Part shown: piece after piece, positions 20,469 to 29,080 of the stretch
Layout of the letters: the number at the start of each line of letters is the position of its first letter
How positions within the stretch are numbered: the first letter of the stretch is position 1
Notes under the pieces: model-generated
Database searches by the model: none
Told to the model about the DNA's origin: nothing
Seen by the model: the letters and a program-made list of their open reading frames with translations, nothing else
Assembly (NCBI RefSeq): GCF_001040845.1
Contig: NZ_CP011941.1
Span: forward strand, 2,548,890 to 2,612,889
DNA: 64,000 nucleotides
Source: Synechococcus sp. WH 8020
GTDB lineage: Bacteria > Cyanobacteriota > Cyanobacteriia > PCC-6307 > Cyanobiaceae
Reading direction: 5' to 3'
Made by a program: the position numbers and the translations under genes

Positions 20469-22106
20469 ATGACGACCGAGCGCATTACCGACGACTTAAA
20501 CCGACTCGTCTCTTTGCTTCCTGCAGAGCTCCAAGCCTCGTTGGCCTCAACGAAGTCAAGAGATCAACTTCTCGAGGTTGTGCTCGACCTTGGACGTGTC
20601 CCTGAAGCTCGTTATTCCGGTTGGTCCACCGCTCTCGGAAGCACCAGCGTGACCCATGCTGATCTGCAGGCCATGGTGGAACGTCTGGGCCAGTTTGGTT
20701 CCGACAACAGGGCGGGCATTGAGCGAACCTTGCATCGCATCAGTGCCATTCGTAATCGTCGAGGTGAGGTCGTGGGTCTGACCTGCCGAGTAGGGCGTGC
20801 TGTTTTTGGGACGGTGGCGATGGTGCGCGATCTTCTCGATAGTGGCGAATCGTTGCTGCTGATGGGCCGGCCCGGTGTCGGTAAAACCACGGCCTTACGC
20901 GAGATCGCTCGCGTTCTTGCCGATGACCTGGGAAAGCGGGTCGTTGTGATTGATACCAGCAATGAAATTGCGGGGGATGGTGATATTCCCCATCCCGCCA
21001 TTGGCCGAGCGCGGCGCATGCAGGTGGCTCGGCCAGAGCTTCAGCATCAAGTGATGATTGAGGCAGTGGAAAACCATATGCCCGAGGTGATCGTTATTGA
21101 CGAAATCGGCACCGAATTGGAAGCGCGTGCAGCCCGCACGATTGCTGAACGGGGGGTGACCTTGGTGGCGACAGCGCACGGAAATGCCCTGTCCAACCTC
21201 ATTAAAAATCCAACCTTGTGCGACCTCATTGGTGGCATTGAATCCGTCACCCTTGGCGACGATGAGGCTCGCCGTCGACGCAGCCAGAAAACGGTGCTCG
21301 AACGGGCGGCTGAACCCACTTTTTCAATGGCCGTGGAGATGCACAGCCGCAGTCGCTGGGCTGTGTATCGAGAGGTGGGACGGGCGGTTGATGCATTGCT
21401 ACGCGGCCAAGTGCCCAGTCCTGAAGAGCGGAAGATGGCTGCAGATGGACGCGTTCTTCGGGTTGAACCCCAGTTGTCTTCCTCGCTCCTAAGGCGCCCA
21501 TCCTTGGCGCCGGTTCCGTTACCAAACCCCCTTGAGCCCACTTCATTGCAACCCGCAGCAATGGGTTCTGCGCAGTTAGAGCTGAAGCCGTCTCAGGCCC
21601 CTCCCAAGATGTTTCAGGTTCTTTGTTGTGGTCTGAGCGAGCAACGTCTTGATGAAGCGGTTCGACGTCATGACTGGTCTGTTCAGGCGGTGGATGATCT
21701 CGTGCAGGCCGATGTGGTGTTGAGCGTTCGCCAAGGACTCGGTCGTCAACCTGAACTCCGTCGTCAAGCGAGAGAAGCTGGCGTGCCGATTTTGGTGATT
21801 AAATCCGACACTCTTCCGCAAGTGGAGAGGGCATTGGAGCGTTTGTTGATGCGCCGAGATAGTGATTTGCCCCATCGAGACTCAGCGGACTCTGGTGATG
21901 GTGATCAGTCCGACGCCTCTGCCGCTCTGGAGGAATGCCGTCTGGCCATCGAGCAGGTGGTGGTTCCGCAAGGCCGTCCCGTGGAGCTTCTTCCTCGCAC
22001 CGAAGACGTGCGCCAAATGCAAGCAGACCTTGTGACTCGCTACCGCCTTCGCAGCGATGTGTATGGCACGAGTGGCCAGCGGCGATTGAGAGTGTTTCCA
22101 CCCTGA
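20469..22106 (+). CDS. Ycf45-like AAA ATPase (R3H-type single-stranded nucleic acid-binding family)
   Basis: A 545-residue soluble ATPase similar to plastid Ycf45 and to SpoIIIAA-like ATPases. The P-loop GRPGVGKT is at 133-140, the Walker B stretch VIVIDEIGTE at 207-216, and VTLVATAHGNALSNL follows. The last 30 residues resemble the family's R3H domain, but the R-x3-H motif reads R515-QMQ-A519, so the histidine is missing. A variable Pro/Ser-rich linker (about 345-375) and a second alpha/beta segment (about 375-450) lie between. The cellular role is unknown. Confidence 0.8.
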   Translation: MTTERITDDLNRLVSLLPAELQASLASTKSRDQLLEVVLDLGRVPEARYSGWSTALGSTSVTHADLQAMVERLGQFGSDNRAGIERTLHRISAIRNRRGEVVGLTCRVGRAVFGTVAMVRDLLDSGESLLLMGRPGVGKTTALREIARVLADDLGKRVVVIDTSNEIAGDGDIPHPAIGRARRMQVARPELQHQVMIEAVENHMPEVIVIDEIGTELEARAARTIAERGVTLVATAHGNALSNLIKNPTLCDLIGGIESVTLGDDEARRRRSQKTVLERAAEPTFSMAVEMHSRSRWAVYREVGRAVDALLRGQVPSPEERKMAADGRVLRVEPQLSSSLLRRPSLAPVPLPNPLEPTSLQPAAMGSAQLELKPSQAPPKMFQVLCCGLSEQRLDEAVRRHDWSVQAVDDLVQADVVLSVRQGLGRQPELRRQAREAGVPILVIKSDTLPQVERALERLLMRRDSDLPHRDSADSGDGDQSDASAALEECRLAIEQVVVPQGRPVELLPRTEDVRQMQADLVTRYRLRSDVYGTSGQRRLRVFPP

Positions 22107-22120
22107 ATCAGGGATTCGTT

Positions 22121-22234
22121 GTGAGAGGTGGATTGACGAAGGTCACTGTGTTGTGGGTAACTATGTATGCGCTAGCAGGGATCACCAGTTTGGTGGTGCT
22201 GAGCTGGAGTCAATGGGCCGTCGCCAAGCGGTAA
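22121..22234 (+). CDS. Possible 37-residue membrane peptide overlapping tRNA-Gln
   Basis: A GTG-initiated frame (TTG at 22133 is another option) in the gap between the Ycf45-like gene and tRNA-Gln. It encodes one hydrophobic helix (VTVLWVTMYALAGITSLVVL) followed by a basic end. Its last seven codons lie inside the tRNA gene. I do not recognise it. The tRNA overlap argues against a real gene; the tidy transmembrane character argues for a look. Confidence 0.2.
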   Translation: MRGGLTKVTVLWVTMYALAGITSLVVLSWSQWAVAKR

Positions 22235-22285
22235 GGCAGCGGGTTTTGGTCTCGCCATTCCTAGGTTCGAATCCTAGCGGCCCAG
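22214..22285 (+). tRNA. tRNA-Gln (anticodon UUG)
   Basis: The acceptor stem is TGGGCCG/CGGCCCA with discriminator G. The anticodon stem is GCGGG/CTCGC around loop TTTTGGT, giving anticodon TTG. The T arm is CTAGGTTCGAATCCTAG. The 72 nt encode no CCA. It is the probable sole glutamine tRNA here, reading CAA and, by wobble, CAG. Confidence 0.95.
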
Positions 22286-22301
22286 TTTTTCCGGATTCCC
22301 G

Positions 22302-23066
22302 GTGTCGTTGCAACCCCTCCTCGTTTTCGATTTCGACGGGGTGATCCTCGACGGGATGGATGAATACTGGTCGAGTTCTCGAGCAGCTTGTCGATCCCTG
22401 CTTCAGGGGGTGTTATTGCCGGAGCAAACACCGACCAGTTTTCGTCACTTGCGCCCCTGGGTGCATCACGGCTGGGAGATGGTTCTGATCGCTGCATTGC
22501 TTCAAGAGTCAGACGGACCCTTGCAGCGTCTTGGTGTTGATGCTTTCGCCGCTGACTATGACCAACAGCTTCGAGCTGGTCTCGATCGGTTTGGATGGCA
22601 CTCGTCGCAGCTACAAGACTCCCTTGAGCGGGTTCGTCGTCAGGCCGTGTCTGACGATCGTGCTGGCTGGGTGGCATTGCATCGGCCATTTGATGGGGTG
22701 CCTGAGCGTTTGTCGCGCTTGGAGGACGAGGGTGTGGCTTGGTCTGTGCTCACAACAAAAGGGCGTGATTTCACGGCTGAGTTGCTTGAGGCTTTTCAGC
22801 TTCGCCCCATGCGTCTTGATGGCAGAGAGTCCGGCCCAAAGCCTGAGGTCTTACTTCGCTTGTGCCGCGAATGGGCGCTGAAGGGTTTTGTGGAAGATCG
22901 TCGGGCGACTCTTGAAGCTGTGTTGGAGACACCTGGGCTTGAAGGGCTGAAGTGCTTTTTGGCCGATTGGGGTTATCTGCGTCCAGCGGACCGAGAGGGT
23001 TTGCCGGATGGACTTGATTTGCTCTCGACCAGCAAATTTGCATCCCCCTTGGCGATCTGGCTCTGA
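22302..23066 (+). CDS. HAD-superfamily hydrolase
   Basis: A 254-residue phosphatase-type protein. Motif I is FDFDGVILDG with D10 (nucleophile) and D12; motif II threonines are in SVLTTKG; the motif III lysine is probably in RESGPKPEVL; and the C-terminal acidic motif is degenerate (FLADWGYL). An alpha-helical cap lies between motifs I and II. The substrate cannot be told. The gene starts 16 nt after tRNA-Gln and is conserved in picocyanobacteria by character. Confidence 0.75.
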   Translation: MSLQPLLVFDFDGVILDGMDEYWSSSRAACRSLLQGVLLPEQTPTSFRHLRPWVHHGWEMVLIAALLQESDGPLQRLGVDAFAADYDQQLRAGLDRFGWHSSQLQDSLERVRRQAVSDDRAGWVALHRPFDGVPERLSRLEDEGVAWSVLTTKGRDFTAELLEAFQLRPMRLDGRESGPKPEVLLRLCREWALKGFVEDRRATLEAVLETPGLEGLKCFLADWGYLRPADREGLPDGLDLLSTSKFASPLAIWL

Positions 23067-23074
23067 TTCGATAA

Positions 23075-23088
23075 CGTACATGTGTACT
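23075..23088. promoter_or_regulatory. LexA-type SOS box upstream of recA
   Basis: The sequence CGTACATGTGTACT contains the palindromic half-sites GTAC and GTAC separated by 4 nt, matching the cyanobacterial LexA consensus (RGTACNNNDGTWCB) at all defined positions except the first. It lies about 130 nt before the recA start and just after the HAD gene stop, a sensible operator position. Confidence 0.65.
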
Positions 23089-23219
23089 AGATGAGACAAG
23101 TGGCGCCGGCCGGGGCACTGGATGATCTGTCCAGTGTTGATTCGACTTCAGTTTGCGGAGCTCCCGCCGGCTGTATCGGCGACCTGCGGCACCTGTTTGC
23201 TCCTTAACTGTTCATTGCT

Positions 23220-24368
23220 ATGCCAGCCGACGTGAAAGCCGCTCAATCCTCTGCAGGAGATTCCCGTCCGGGCGAGAGGGACAAGGCCTTAGACCTTGTG
23301 CTCGGTCAAATCGAGCGAAATTTTGGAAAGGGCTCGATCATGCGTTTGGGGGATGCCTCCCGAATGCGGGTGGAAACCATCTCTACGGGGGCCCTCACTC
23401 TTGATCTCGCCCTTGGCGGCGGGTATCCCAAGGGGCGAGTGGTTGAGGTCTACGGGCCTGAGAGTTCAGGTAAGACCACGCTCACCCTTCATGCCATCGC
23501 TGAGGTCCAAAAGCGTGGAGGAGTGGCGGCATTCGTTGATGCTGAGCATGCCCTTGATCCTGTTTATGCGGCCTCTCTCGGCGTCGATATCGAGAATCTG
23601 CTGGTCTCCCAGCCGGATACGGGTGAGATGGCGCTTGAGATCGTCGATCAGCTGGTTCGTTCTGCTGCGGTCGACATTGTGGTGGTCGACTCTGTTGCTG
23701 CGCTGACGCCAAGAGCGGAGATTGAGGGAGAGATGGGGGATTTGGCTGTTGGAGCCCAAGCTCGCTTGATGAGCCAGGCGATGCGCAAGATCACTGGCAA
23801 CATTGGTAAGTCCGGTTGCACGGTGATTTTCCTGAACCAGCTTCGACTGAAGATCGGAGTGACCTATGGCAATCCGGAGACCACAACTGGCGGCAATGCG
23901 CTCAAGTTCTACGCCTCGGTACGGCTTGATATTCGTCGGATCCAAACCCTCAAGCGTGGCACTGAGGAGTACGGCATTCGGGCGAAGGTGAAAGTGGCGA
24001 AAAATAAGGTGGCACCTCCGTTTCGCATTGCTGAGTTCGACATTTTGTTTGGGCGTGGGATCAGCACACTCGGCTGTGTTCTCGACTTGGCCGAGGAAAC
24101 CGGTGTGGTGACGCGCAAAGGGGCCTGGTACAGCTATGAGGGCGACAACATTGGCCAAGGCCGTGACAACACCATCGGTTGGCTCGAGCAAAACCCTGAG
24201 GCCAAGGACGCCATCGAAGTGCTGGTGCGTCAAAAGTTGACCGAAGGATCGGAGGTGACGTCGAATTCGATGCGCCCTTTGGCTGCTGCAGCCCGCTCAG
24301 CTGCTGCCAAGCCTTCGGCTAAAACTGCTGACACAGTTAAAAAGTCAGTCGCTGATGGAGCCGCTTAG
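23220..24368 (+). CDS. recA: Recombinase RecA
   Basis: The strand-exchange protein and SOS co-protease. It has 382 residues, with the P-loop GPESSGKTT at 79-87, [16 protein letters not shown] (loop L1 region) and [12 protein letters not shown] with [16 protein letters not shown] (L2 and beyond). The C-terminal tail is Ala/Ser/Lys-rich instead of acidic. The upstream LexA-like box suggests damage induction. It converges on the DUF1815 gene, sharing stop-codon bases. Confidence 0.98.
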   Translation: MPADVKAAQSSAGDSRPGERDKALDLVLGQIERNFGKGSIMRLGDASRMRVETISTGALTLDLALGGGYPKGRVVEVYGPESSGKTTLTLHAIAEVQKRGGVAAFVDAEHALDPVYAASLGVDIENLLVSQPDTGEMALEIVDQLVRSAAVDIVVVDSVAALTPRAEIEGEMGDLAVGAQARLMSQAMRKITGNIGKSGCTVIFLNQLRLKIGVTYGNPETTTGGNALKFYASVRLDIRRIQTLKRGTEEYGIRAKVKVAKNKVAPPFRIAEFDILFGRGISTLGCVLDLAEETGVVTRKGAWYSYEGDNIGQGRDNTIGWLEQNPEAKDAIEVLVRQKLTEGSEVTSNSMRPLAAAARSAAAKPSAKTADTVKKSVADGAA

Positions 24369-24374
24369 CGGCTC
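24358..24374. terminator. Palindrome over both convergent stop codons (recA / DUF1815)
   Basis: A perfect 7-bp stem with a 3-nt loop (GAGCCGC-TTA-GCGGCTC). The recA stop TAG (24366-24368) and the opposite-strand TAA (24365-24367) overlap by two bases within it. There is no good T-run on either side, so it may end transcripts weakly in both directions or protect 3' ends. Confidence 0.4.
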
Positions 24375-24715
24375 GCAATTTCAGGGGTGCTGCCCGTTGC
24401 GGAGCGCTCCTGTATGGAGCTGGCGATTCGTTGAAGTTCTTGAATGGCTTCTGCACCCTCAAATTTCACGAGTTCTCGTCCATTGCGGGATTCGACCCAA
24501 CTGATCCCGAAGTCGGACACTAGAAAACGCACGAGATGTTGATCGCCGAGTTCGGCTACGAACGATGCGGTGTTGCCGTCGCGGCCATCTCCCTCATCGC
24601 AGCTGTAGCAGGTGGCAACGATCTCTTGTTTTTGCAGGCTTGAGGCAAGGGCATGAAGGCTCATGACCAAGTCTTGGACGACGGAGCGGTACTGAGCGGC
24701 AAGGCGTGAAAACAT
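24365..24715 (-). CDS. DUF1815 family protein
   Basis: A 116-residue protein of a cyanobacteria-restricted family of unknown function. It begins [20 protein letters not shown] and contains [20 protein letters not shown] and [16 protein letters not shown]. No signal peptide or membrane helix is present. The frame runs on to 24907 but that part is not conserved in character; ATG 24715 gives the family start. It follows the DUF2839 gene by 91 nt on the same strand. Confidence 0.75.
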   Translation of the reverse strand: MFSRLAAQYRSVVQDLVMSLHALASSLQKQEIVATCYSCDEGDGRDGNTASFVAELGDQHLVRFLVSDFGISWVESRNGRELVKFEGAEAIQELQRIASSIQERSATGSTPEIASR

Positions 24716-24806
24716 CACGGACGCCCGGAAAACCTTTAGGGATCCTAAAGGTTTTGGCCTGTCCCAGGTCGAGCGGTTTGTTGATGTCCCTCTTTTGGTC
24801 TGATGG

Positions 24807-25046
24807 TTAAGGCGTGTCGGCCAGCGTCCACCAGCCGGCCGCGGGGCCAATGAAGCGCACCACGATCCAAAACACCACCAAGGCTCCGATGCCGATCCAG
24901 GCTCCACGGGTTGTTAAAGCAACGAATTGCTGGGATTGACTTCTGGTTAATGGCAGCCAAGCAACGATTCGCTCGCTGTCCTTGGGGTCTGGTTTGCGTT
25001 GCTTGGGGGGCAGTCCCTGGCTGTTGCGGCGTCGAGCTTCTCCCAT
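24807..25046 (-). CDS. DUF2839 family small membrane protein
   Basis: A 79-residue protein with a positively charged N-terminus (MGEARRRNSQGLPPKQRK), then WLPLTRSQSQQFVALTTRGA, one transmembrane helix (about 48-67) and a short tail. The family is cyanobacterial and of unknown function. Longer upstream frames are rejected because MGEARRR is the typical start. It lies 41 nt downstream of the helicase-like gene on the same strand. Confidence 0.75.
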   Translation of the reverse strand: MGEARRRNSQGLPPKQRKPDPKDSERIVAWLPLTRSQSQQFVALTTRGAWIGIGALVVFWIVVRFIGPAAGWWTLADTP

Positions 25047-25087
25047 CGAGGCAGACTGATTGGCTTCCATCAAGACTAGGGACGGTG

Positions 25088-26542
25088 TCAGTCCGGCAAC
25101 AGTCGCTGGAGTGGAGACCAGGGCTCGAGGGCGCGTAGGACCTGCTTGCCCCAGCTTCGTCCGCGCACCCTTCCATCCAAAATGGCGAGCCGTCCGCCGC
25201 TCTGCCGTAGGGGAACGACCGCTGGCACCAGCTTCGCTAGAGCTTCCGGCAGAAGCAGATCGCGGAACCAATCTTTCCCCAGCTTTTTCAGCGACTCCAC
25301 TCGAGCCGCGGTGAGCGGATCTTCCAAGCTGGACACAGGAAGTAAGGCGACGATGAGCTGATCTAGGGCCGGTAGCTGGTTCTGATGCTCCATCCACCAC
25401 GACCAACTACAGCAGATCACTCCGTTGACTTCTGGAGCTGTGTCTTGATGAATCACCCTGCTACCAAATTCTCCGGCGAGTTCGGTGGTGAGTTTTTGCC
25501 TTAGCCCTCGATCGTCCAGCAACACAAGGGTCAGTCCACGACGGCCAAGAATCAGGCGTCGACATTGATCAAGCAGATGCTCCGCATAGATCGCTGTATT
25601 CGGCAAGGGTTGTCGCCTGGGTGCAAACAGGCGCAGCGGCTCCGTACGGATTCGATCGTGGAGCTGGATGTCAACCTTGGCCCCTGACTGCGTCGACCGT
25701 TCACCGGTGCGCCTGTTCCGCTCCAGGGATACGCCATCCGTTTGGAGAAGAATCCAGGGGTGTTGCTCCAGCAGACAATGAAGCTGTTGGAGTGGTTCCA
25801 AGGGTTGAAGAGTCCAGGTCCATTGCAGCAGGTTTTGGTCGAGGTGCGCCCAGCTGGCCCATTGCGAACTCTGAAGGGTTAGCAATTCAGCCCAGGGCTC
25901 TGGTGCCGGACCAAGCAGACCGATTAAGTCGCGCAGGCTCACCAACGCGCTGCTTGGCATTGGGAGGTCGTAAGTGGATCGGCTTGAGGCGGCGAATAAT
26001 TGGCGGCTGAGGCGTTCGTGCAGATCGAGGAGAGCAGGACCTGCTGTTGGGTAGGCCTGACGCAACCGATCCCAATCCTGGGTTTCGATGCTGAGTTCCA
26101 TCGCTTGACGCAGATGGTGCGCCAACGATTCCGCTTCGGGAATAATCAACTGATGCGAACGTTTGAAGCCGCGGCGGCGGTGAACGTTGACCAGTTCTGC
26201 GGGAGAGAGCAACCACAGTTGCGAGCCGGGAGGAGCAGTGCTGCCGCTCCAACAGGCAAGCCTTAACCCCCCTTGGCGAAGGCGAGGCAGTTCGACTTGA
26301 AGGAAGCGTTGCCGTTGGCGTTCATCAAGCACCAGCACGCAGTCTTGGGATTGCAGGCAAAGAGGAACAAGCAAGCCCAGCCACCAGCGATCCCGCTCTC
26401 CTGCAGATAATCGGATTCGGGTGCGGTCTTGTCTGCGCAAGCTGCGACCGATCAGGCGGCTGAGCGTTAGATGGTGCTCCCATGGCATCTCCTCGAGATG
26501 GAGAAGCTGCTTGAGTTGCTGATGGGCTTGGACTTCCAACAT
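25088..26542 (-). CDS. Degenerate DinG/XPD-like helicase protein
   Basis: A 484-residue protein that looks like an SF2 helicase of the DinG type whose catalytic motifs have decayed. No GKT P-loop exists where motif I is expected (about residues 45-60), and the Walker B position reads PEAE (135-138). The C-terminal part keeps a DinG-like motif VI region, LRQSGGRLAILDGR from 445, then GRSWGKQVLRAL. An ATPase is therefore unlikely; a structural or DNA-binding role is possible. Related proteins are annotated as helicases in cyanobacteria. It is divergent from tyrA. Confidence 0.6.
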   Translation of the reverse strand: MLEVQAHQQLKQLLHLEEMPWEHHLTLSRLIGRSLRRQDRTRIRLSAGERDRWWLGLLVPLCLQSQDCVLVLDERQRQRFLQVELPRLRQGGLRLACWSGSTAPPGSQLWLLSPAELVNVHRRRGFKRSHQLIIPEAESLAHHLRQAMELSIETQDWDRLRQAYPTAGPALLDLHERLSRQLFAASSRSTYDLPMPSSALVSLRDLIGLLGPAPEPWAELLTLQSSQWASWAHLDQNLLQWTWTLQPLEPLQQLHCLLEQHPWILLQTDGVSLERNRRTGERSTQSGAKVDIQLHDRIRTEPLRLFAPRRQPLPNTAIYAEHLLDQCRRLILGRRGLTLVLLDDRGLRQKLTTELAGEFGSRVIHQDTAPEVNGVICCSWSWWMEHQNQLPALDQLIVALLPVSSLEDPLTAARVESLKKLGKDWFRDLLLPEALAKLVPAVVPLRQSGGRLAILDGRVRGRSWGKQVLRALEPWSPLQRLLPD

Positions 26543-26608
26543 CAGAGGAGCCTAAGCAGGTCTCTGAACTGGTTTGGTTCAGGCGGATCGATCGATCAAC
26601 ATGGGCGA

Positions 26609-27505
26609 ATGAGCGAAATCGATCCGATGGATCAGGGGCAAGGGCCGCAGCCGTGGTCGATCGATCGTGTTGGCGTGGTGGGCATGGGGTTGATCGGCGG
26701 TTCGATTGCTCTTGACCTCACCCAGCAAGGGGTTGAGGTGCATGGCCTGGTTCACCGTGAAGTCACCGCCCAAAGAGCCCGTAGTAGAGGGCTTGCTTCA
26801 TTGATCAGTACGGATCCCAGCTGTCTTCAAGATTGTGATCTGGTTATCCTTGCCCTCCCATTGGAGTCATTGCTGACGCCAGCAGAGAGCCTGCTGAAGG
26901 CCCTTCCTGAGCAGGCGGTGGTCACTGACGTGGGCTCGGTTAAGGCAGAGGTTCTGGCGGTTTGGCGCGATCTTCATCCGCGTTTTGTGGGGAGTCATCC
27001 CATGGCGGGAACGGCTCAGGCAGGGGTTGATGCCGGCCTGACGGGACTTTTTCGTGACCGTCCCTGGGTGTCGACACCTGAGTCGACGACGGATTCTTCA
27101 GCGCTTGAAGTGATTCATCAACTGGCCGTGCGTCTCGGGAGCCATTGGCTGACAGCTGATGCGGCCCGTCATGATCAGGCTGTGGCGCTGATCTCCCATC
27201 TGCCCGTCATCGTCAGTGCTGCCCTGTTGCGAGCGGTAGGGGAAGAGCGTGATCCTGCCGTGCTCGATCTCGCGAGGACTTTGGCATCGAGTGGCTTTGC
27301 CGACACCAGCCGTGTGGGGGGCGGCAACCCGGCTCTCGGGACTGCAATGGCGTCACGCAACACGCAAGCGGTGCTCCGCTCATTAGCAGCGTATCGCTGG
27401 AGTTTGGAGCAGCTCGAGGAAGCGATTCTTGAGGGGCATTGGGCTCAGCTTGAGCAAGAGCTGGAAAAAACGCAGTTGCTACGACCCCAGTTCCTGTCGG
27501 ATTAG
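26609..27505 (+). CDS. tyrA: Prephenate/arogenate dehydrogenase
   Basis: Catalyses the NAD(P)-dependent oxidative decarboxylation leading to tyrosine; cyanobacterial enzymes usually prefer arogenate and NADP. 298 residues with a Rossmann GMGLIGGS at 25-32, then VTDVGSVKAEV and GSHPMAGTAQAGVDAG, the substrate-binding part. ATG 26609 was chosen; ATG 26627 is possible, and the frame upstream to 26471 overlaps the opposite gene. It converges on crtD with a 9-nt gap. Confidence 0.92.
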   Translation: MSEIDPMDQGQGPQPWSIDRVGVVGMGLIGGSIALDLTQQGVEVHGLVHREVTAQRARSRGLASLISTDPSCLQDCDLVILALPLESLLTPAESLLKALPEQAVVTDVGSVKAEVLAVWRDLHPRFVGSHPMAGTAQAGVDAGLTGLFRDRPWVSTPESTTDSSALEVIHQLAVRLGSHWLTADAARHDQAVALISHLPVIVSAALLRAVGEERDPAVLDLARTLASSGFADTSRVGGGNPALGTAMASRNTQAVLRSLAAYRWSLEQLEEAILEGHWAQLEQELEKTQLLRPQFLSD

Positions 27506-27514
27506 CTGGGTGCT

Positions 27515-29044
27515 TCAACTGTGCAGCTGAAGGGTTTGGCCGCGTTGCGCTAGCAACTGTCTGCAGGCCATGAGGGCAGACAGAGTGACGCCAGCTGTTC
27601 CCTCACCTGGATGAATGGAATCTCCACAGAGCCAGAGCCCAGGCATGGGCGTGCGGCTCGCCAGCCCAAAGGGGCCGAAACGACTGGGAGATTGCCCCAA
27701 ACCGCCGACAATGCCATTGGGCCGTCCGGTCCAGCGGAGAAAGCCCCGTGGTGTTGCTAACTCCTGATGTCGCCAGGTGTGGTCAGACAAGCTCAAGGCG
27801 GCTTCTACTTCCTTGCGAATTTTGGCTTGACAGGCTTTCTTTTTGCTTTGGTACTCGGGTTCTGAGCCTGAGAACCAACCCTTAGGGGTTGTAAACACAC
27901 TGGCAATCACTGTGGCTTGCCCTTTCGGCGCCCTGCCATCTCCCTCACGGCTGATCGAGATAAACACTGAGCCAGGATCGCTTGCATCCCGTTGGCAATG
28001 GCCTGGACAATCGTCCGGTAGAGAGTCCCTGTCGATGGCGCCATAGAACACCAGGGCCCCACTGGGAGCCTCGAGCTCCCTGAGATGTTGGCGATAGGGC
28101 GCCGGCATGGGGTTCTGGTCAGCGCTGCCTTCAGGAGCCATGAGTTCAGGGAGGCACTGAGGAGGGAGCGAGCAGATGACATCGTCAGCTCGAAAGATCT
28201 GCTCCTTTCGGCCTGGTCCTTCAACGCGCAGTTGCCAGCCCGAACCATCGGCGTTGTGTTGCAGCTGCTGCACGCGGTGACCAAGAAGCAGGCTTCCTCC
28301 ATCGCGCTTCAACCCAGACGCCAGCAGTTCACTCAGCACCTGCATCGATCCATGAAGATGCCAGAGGCCAAGAGGGGCTTGGGTCATTTGCAACACCGTC
28401 GCTCCATAAAGCGCTGCGGTTTGATCGGCGGGTTGTTGGGAGTAGAGCCTGAGCTGTAGATCGAGAAAGCGACGCAGGCGTTGATCACTGCCGCAGCCAG
28501 TCAGGGTTAAAAGGTCTGTGACTGTGCAGAGACTTAGAGGGGCGCTGAGCAGATTTCCTGGATTGATCGCAGCAAGCGTTTGCTGGAAATCCCAGCCATT
28601 GCGAATCGGTAAAACAGGGTCGGAAGCCGCAAATCGCCAATTGCTTCGGTGCAGAAAACTGCAGAGCTGCCAGAACCTTTCGCTGCCTGGAAATTGCTGT
28701 TGTCGTTCCTGCTGCCAGCGCAGGGGGGCGTGCCAAAGGCGCACTGGGGTGGTTCCATCGGCCAGGTCGACCACGCAGCCTGGATCAAGCAGCTCGGCCT
28801 CAGGTAAGGGCAGATCTAGATGTTGAAAGATGCGGGCGTGGCTGCCACCAGGCTCGAGGCCTGCCACTTGGGTGGCTCCGACATCAAAGGTGTAATCACC
28901 GCGACGGAAGGTCCCTGCACAACCACCCGGCTGAGAATGCGCCTCTAAAAGAGTGACTGAAACACCGTCGCGTGCCAGCAGGGCCGCTGCAGTGAGTCCA
29001 GCGATGCCCCCGCCGACCACGATTACGTCGTCGCGTTTTTGCAT
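27515..29044 (-). CDS. crtD: CrtD-like carotenoid C-3',4' desaturase (FAD amine oxidase family)
   Basis: A 509-residue flavoprotein. The dinucleotide-binding motif VIVVGGGIAGLTAA is at 7-20 and is followed by GGCAGTFRRGDYTFDVGATQ, typical of the CrtI/CrtD/CrtH group; the C-terminal FAD motif is GLWLCGDSIHPGEGTAG. The GATQVAGLEPGG stretch points to CrtD. Marine Synechococcus do not make typical myxoxanthophyll, so the true substrate is uncertain. ATG 29044 is used rather than 29092. Divergent from the kinase-like gene, 36 nt apart. Confidence 0.8.
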   Translation of the reverse strand: MQKRDDVIVVGGGIAGLTAAALLARDGVSVTLLEAHSQPGGCAGTFRRGDYTFDVGATQVAGLEPGGSHARIFQHLDLPLPEAELLDPGCVVDLADGTTPVRLWHAPLRWQQERQQQFPGSERFWQLCSFLHRSNWRFAASDPVLPIRNGWDFQQTLAAINPGNLLSAPLSLCTVTDLLTLTGCGSDQRLRRFLDLQLRLYSQQPADQTAALYGATVLQMTQAPLGLWHLHGSMQVLSELLASGLKRDGGSLLLGHRVQQLQHNADGSGWQLRVEGPGRKEQIFRADDVICSLPPQCLPELMAPEGSADQNPMPAPYRQHLRELEAPSGALVFYGAIDRDSLPDDCPGHCQRDASDPGSVFISISREGDGRAPKGQATVIASVFTTPKGWFSGSEPEYQSKKKACQAKIRKEVEAALSLSDHTWRHQELATPRGFLRWTGRPNGIVGGLGQSPSRFGPFGLASRTPMPGLWLCGDSIHPGEGTAGVTLSALMACRQLLAQRGQTLQLHS

Positions 29045-29080
29045 CGAGTCATGCTGACAGCTGAGTGAGGAGGATCGTGA

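Noticed and set aside
23466-24233. A long minus-strand frame opposite recA
   Set aside because: It is a codon-bias shadow of recA; no start context or family likeness.
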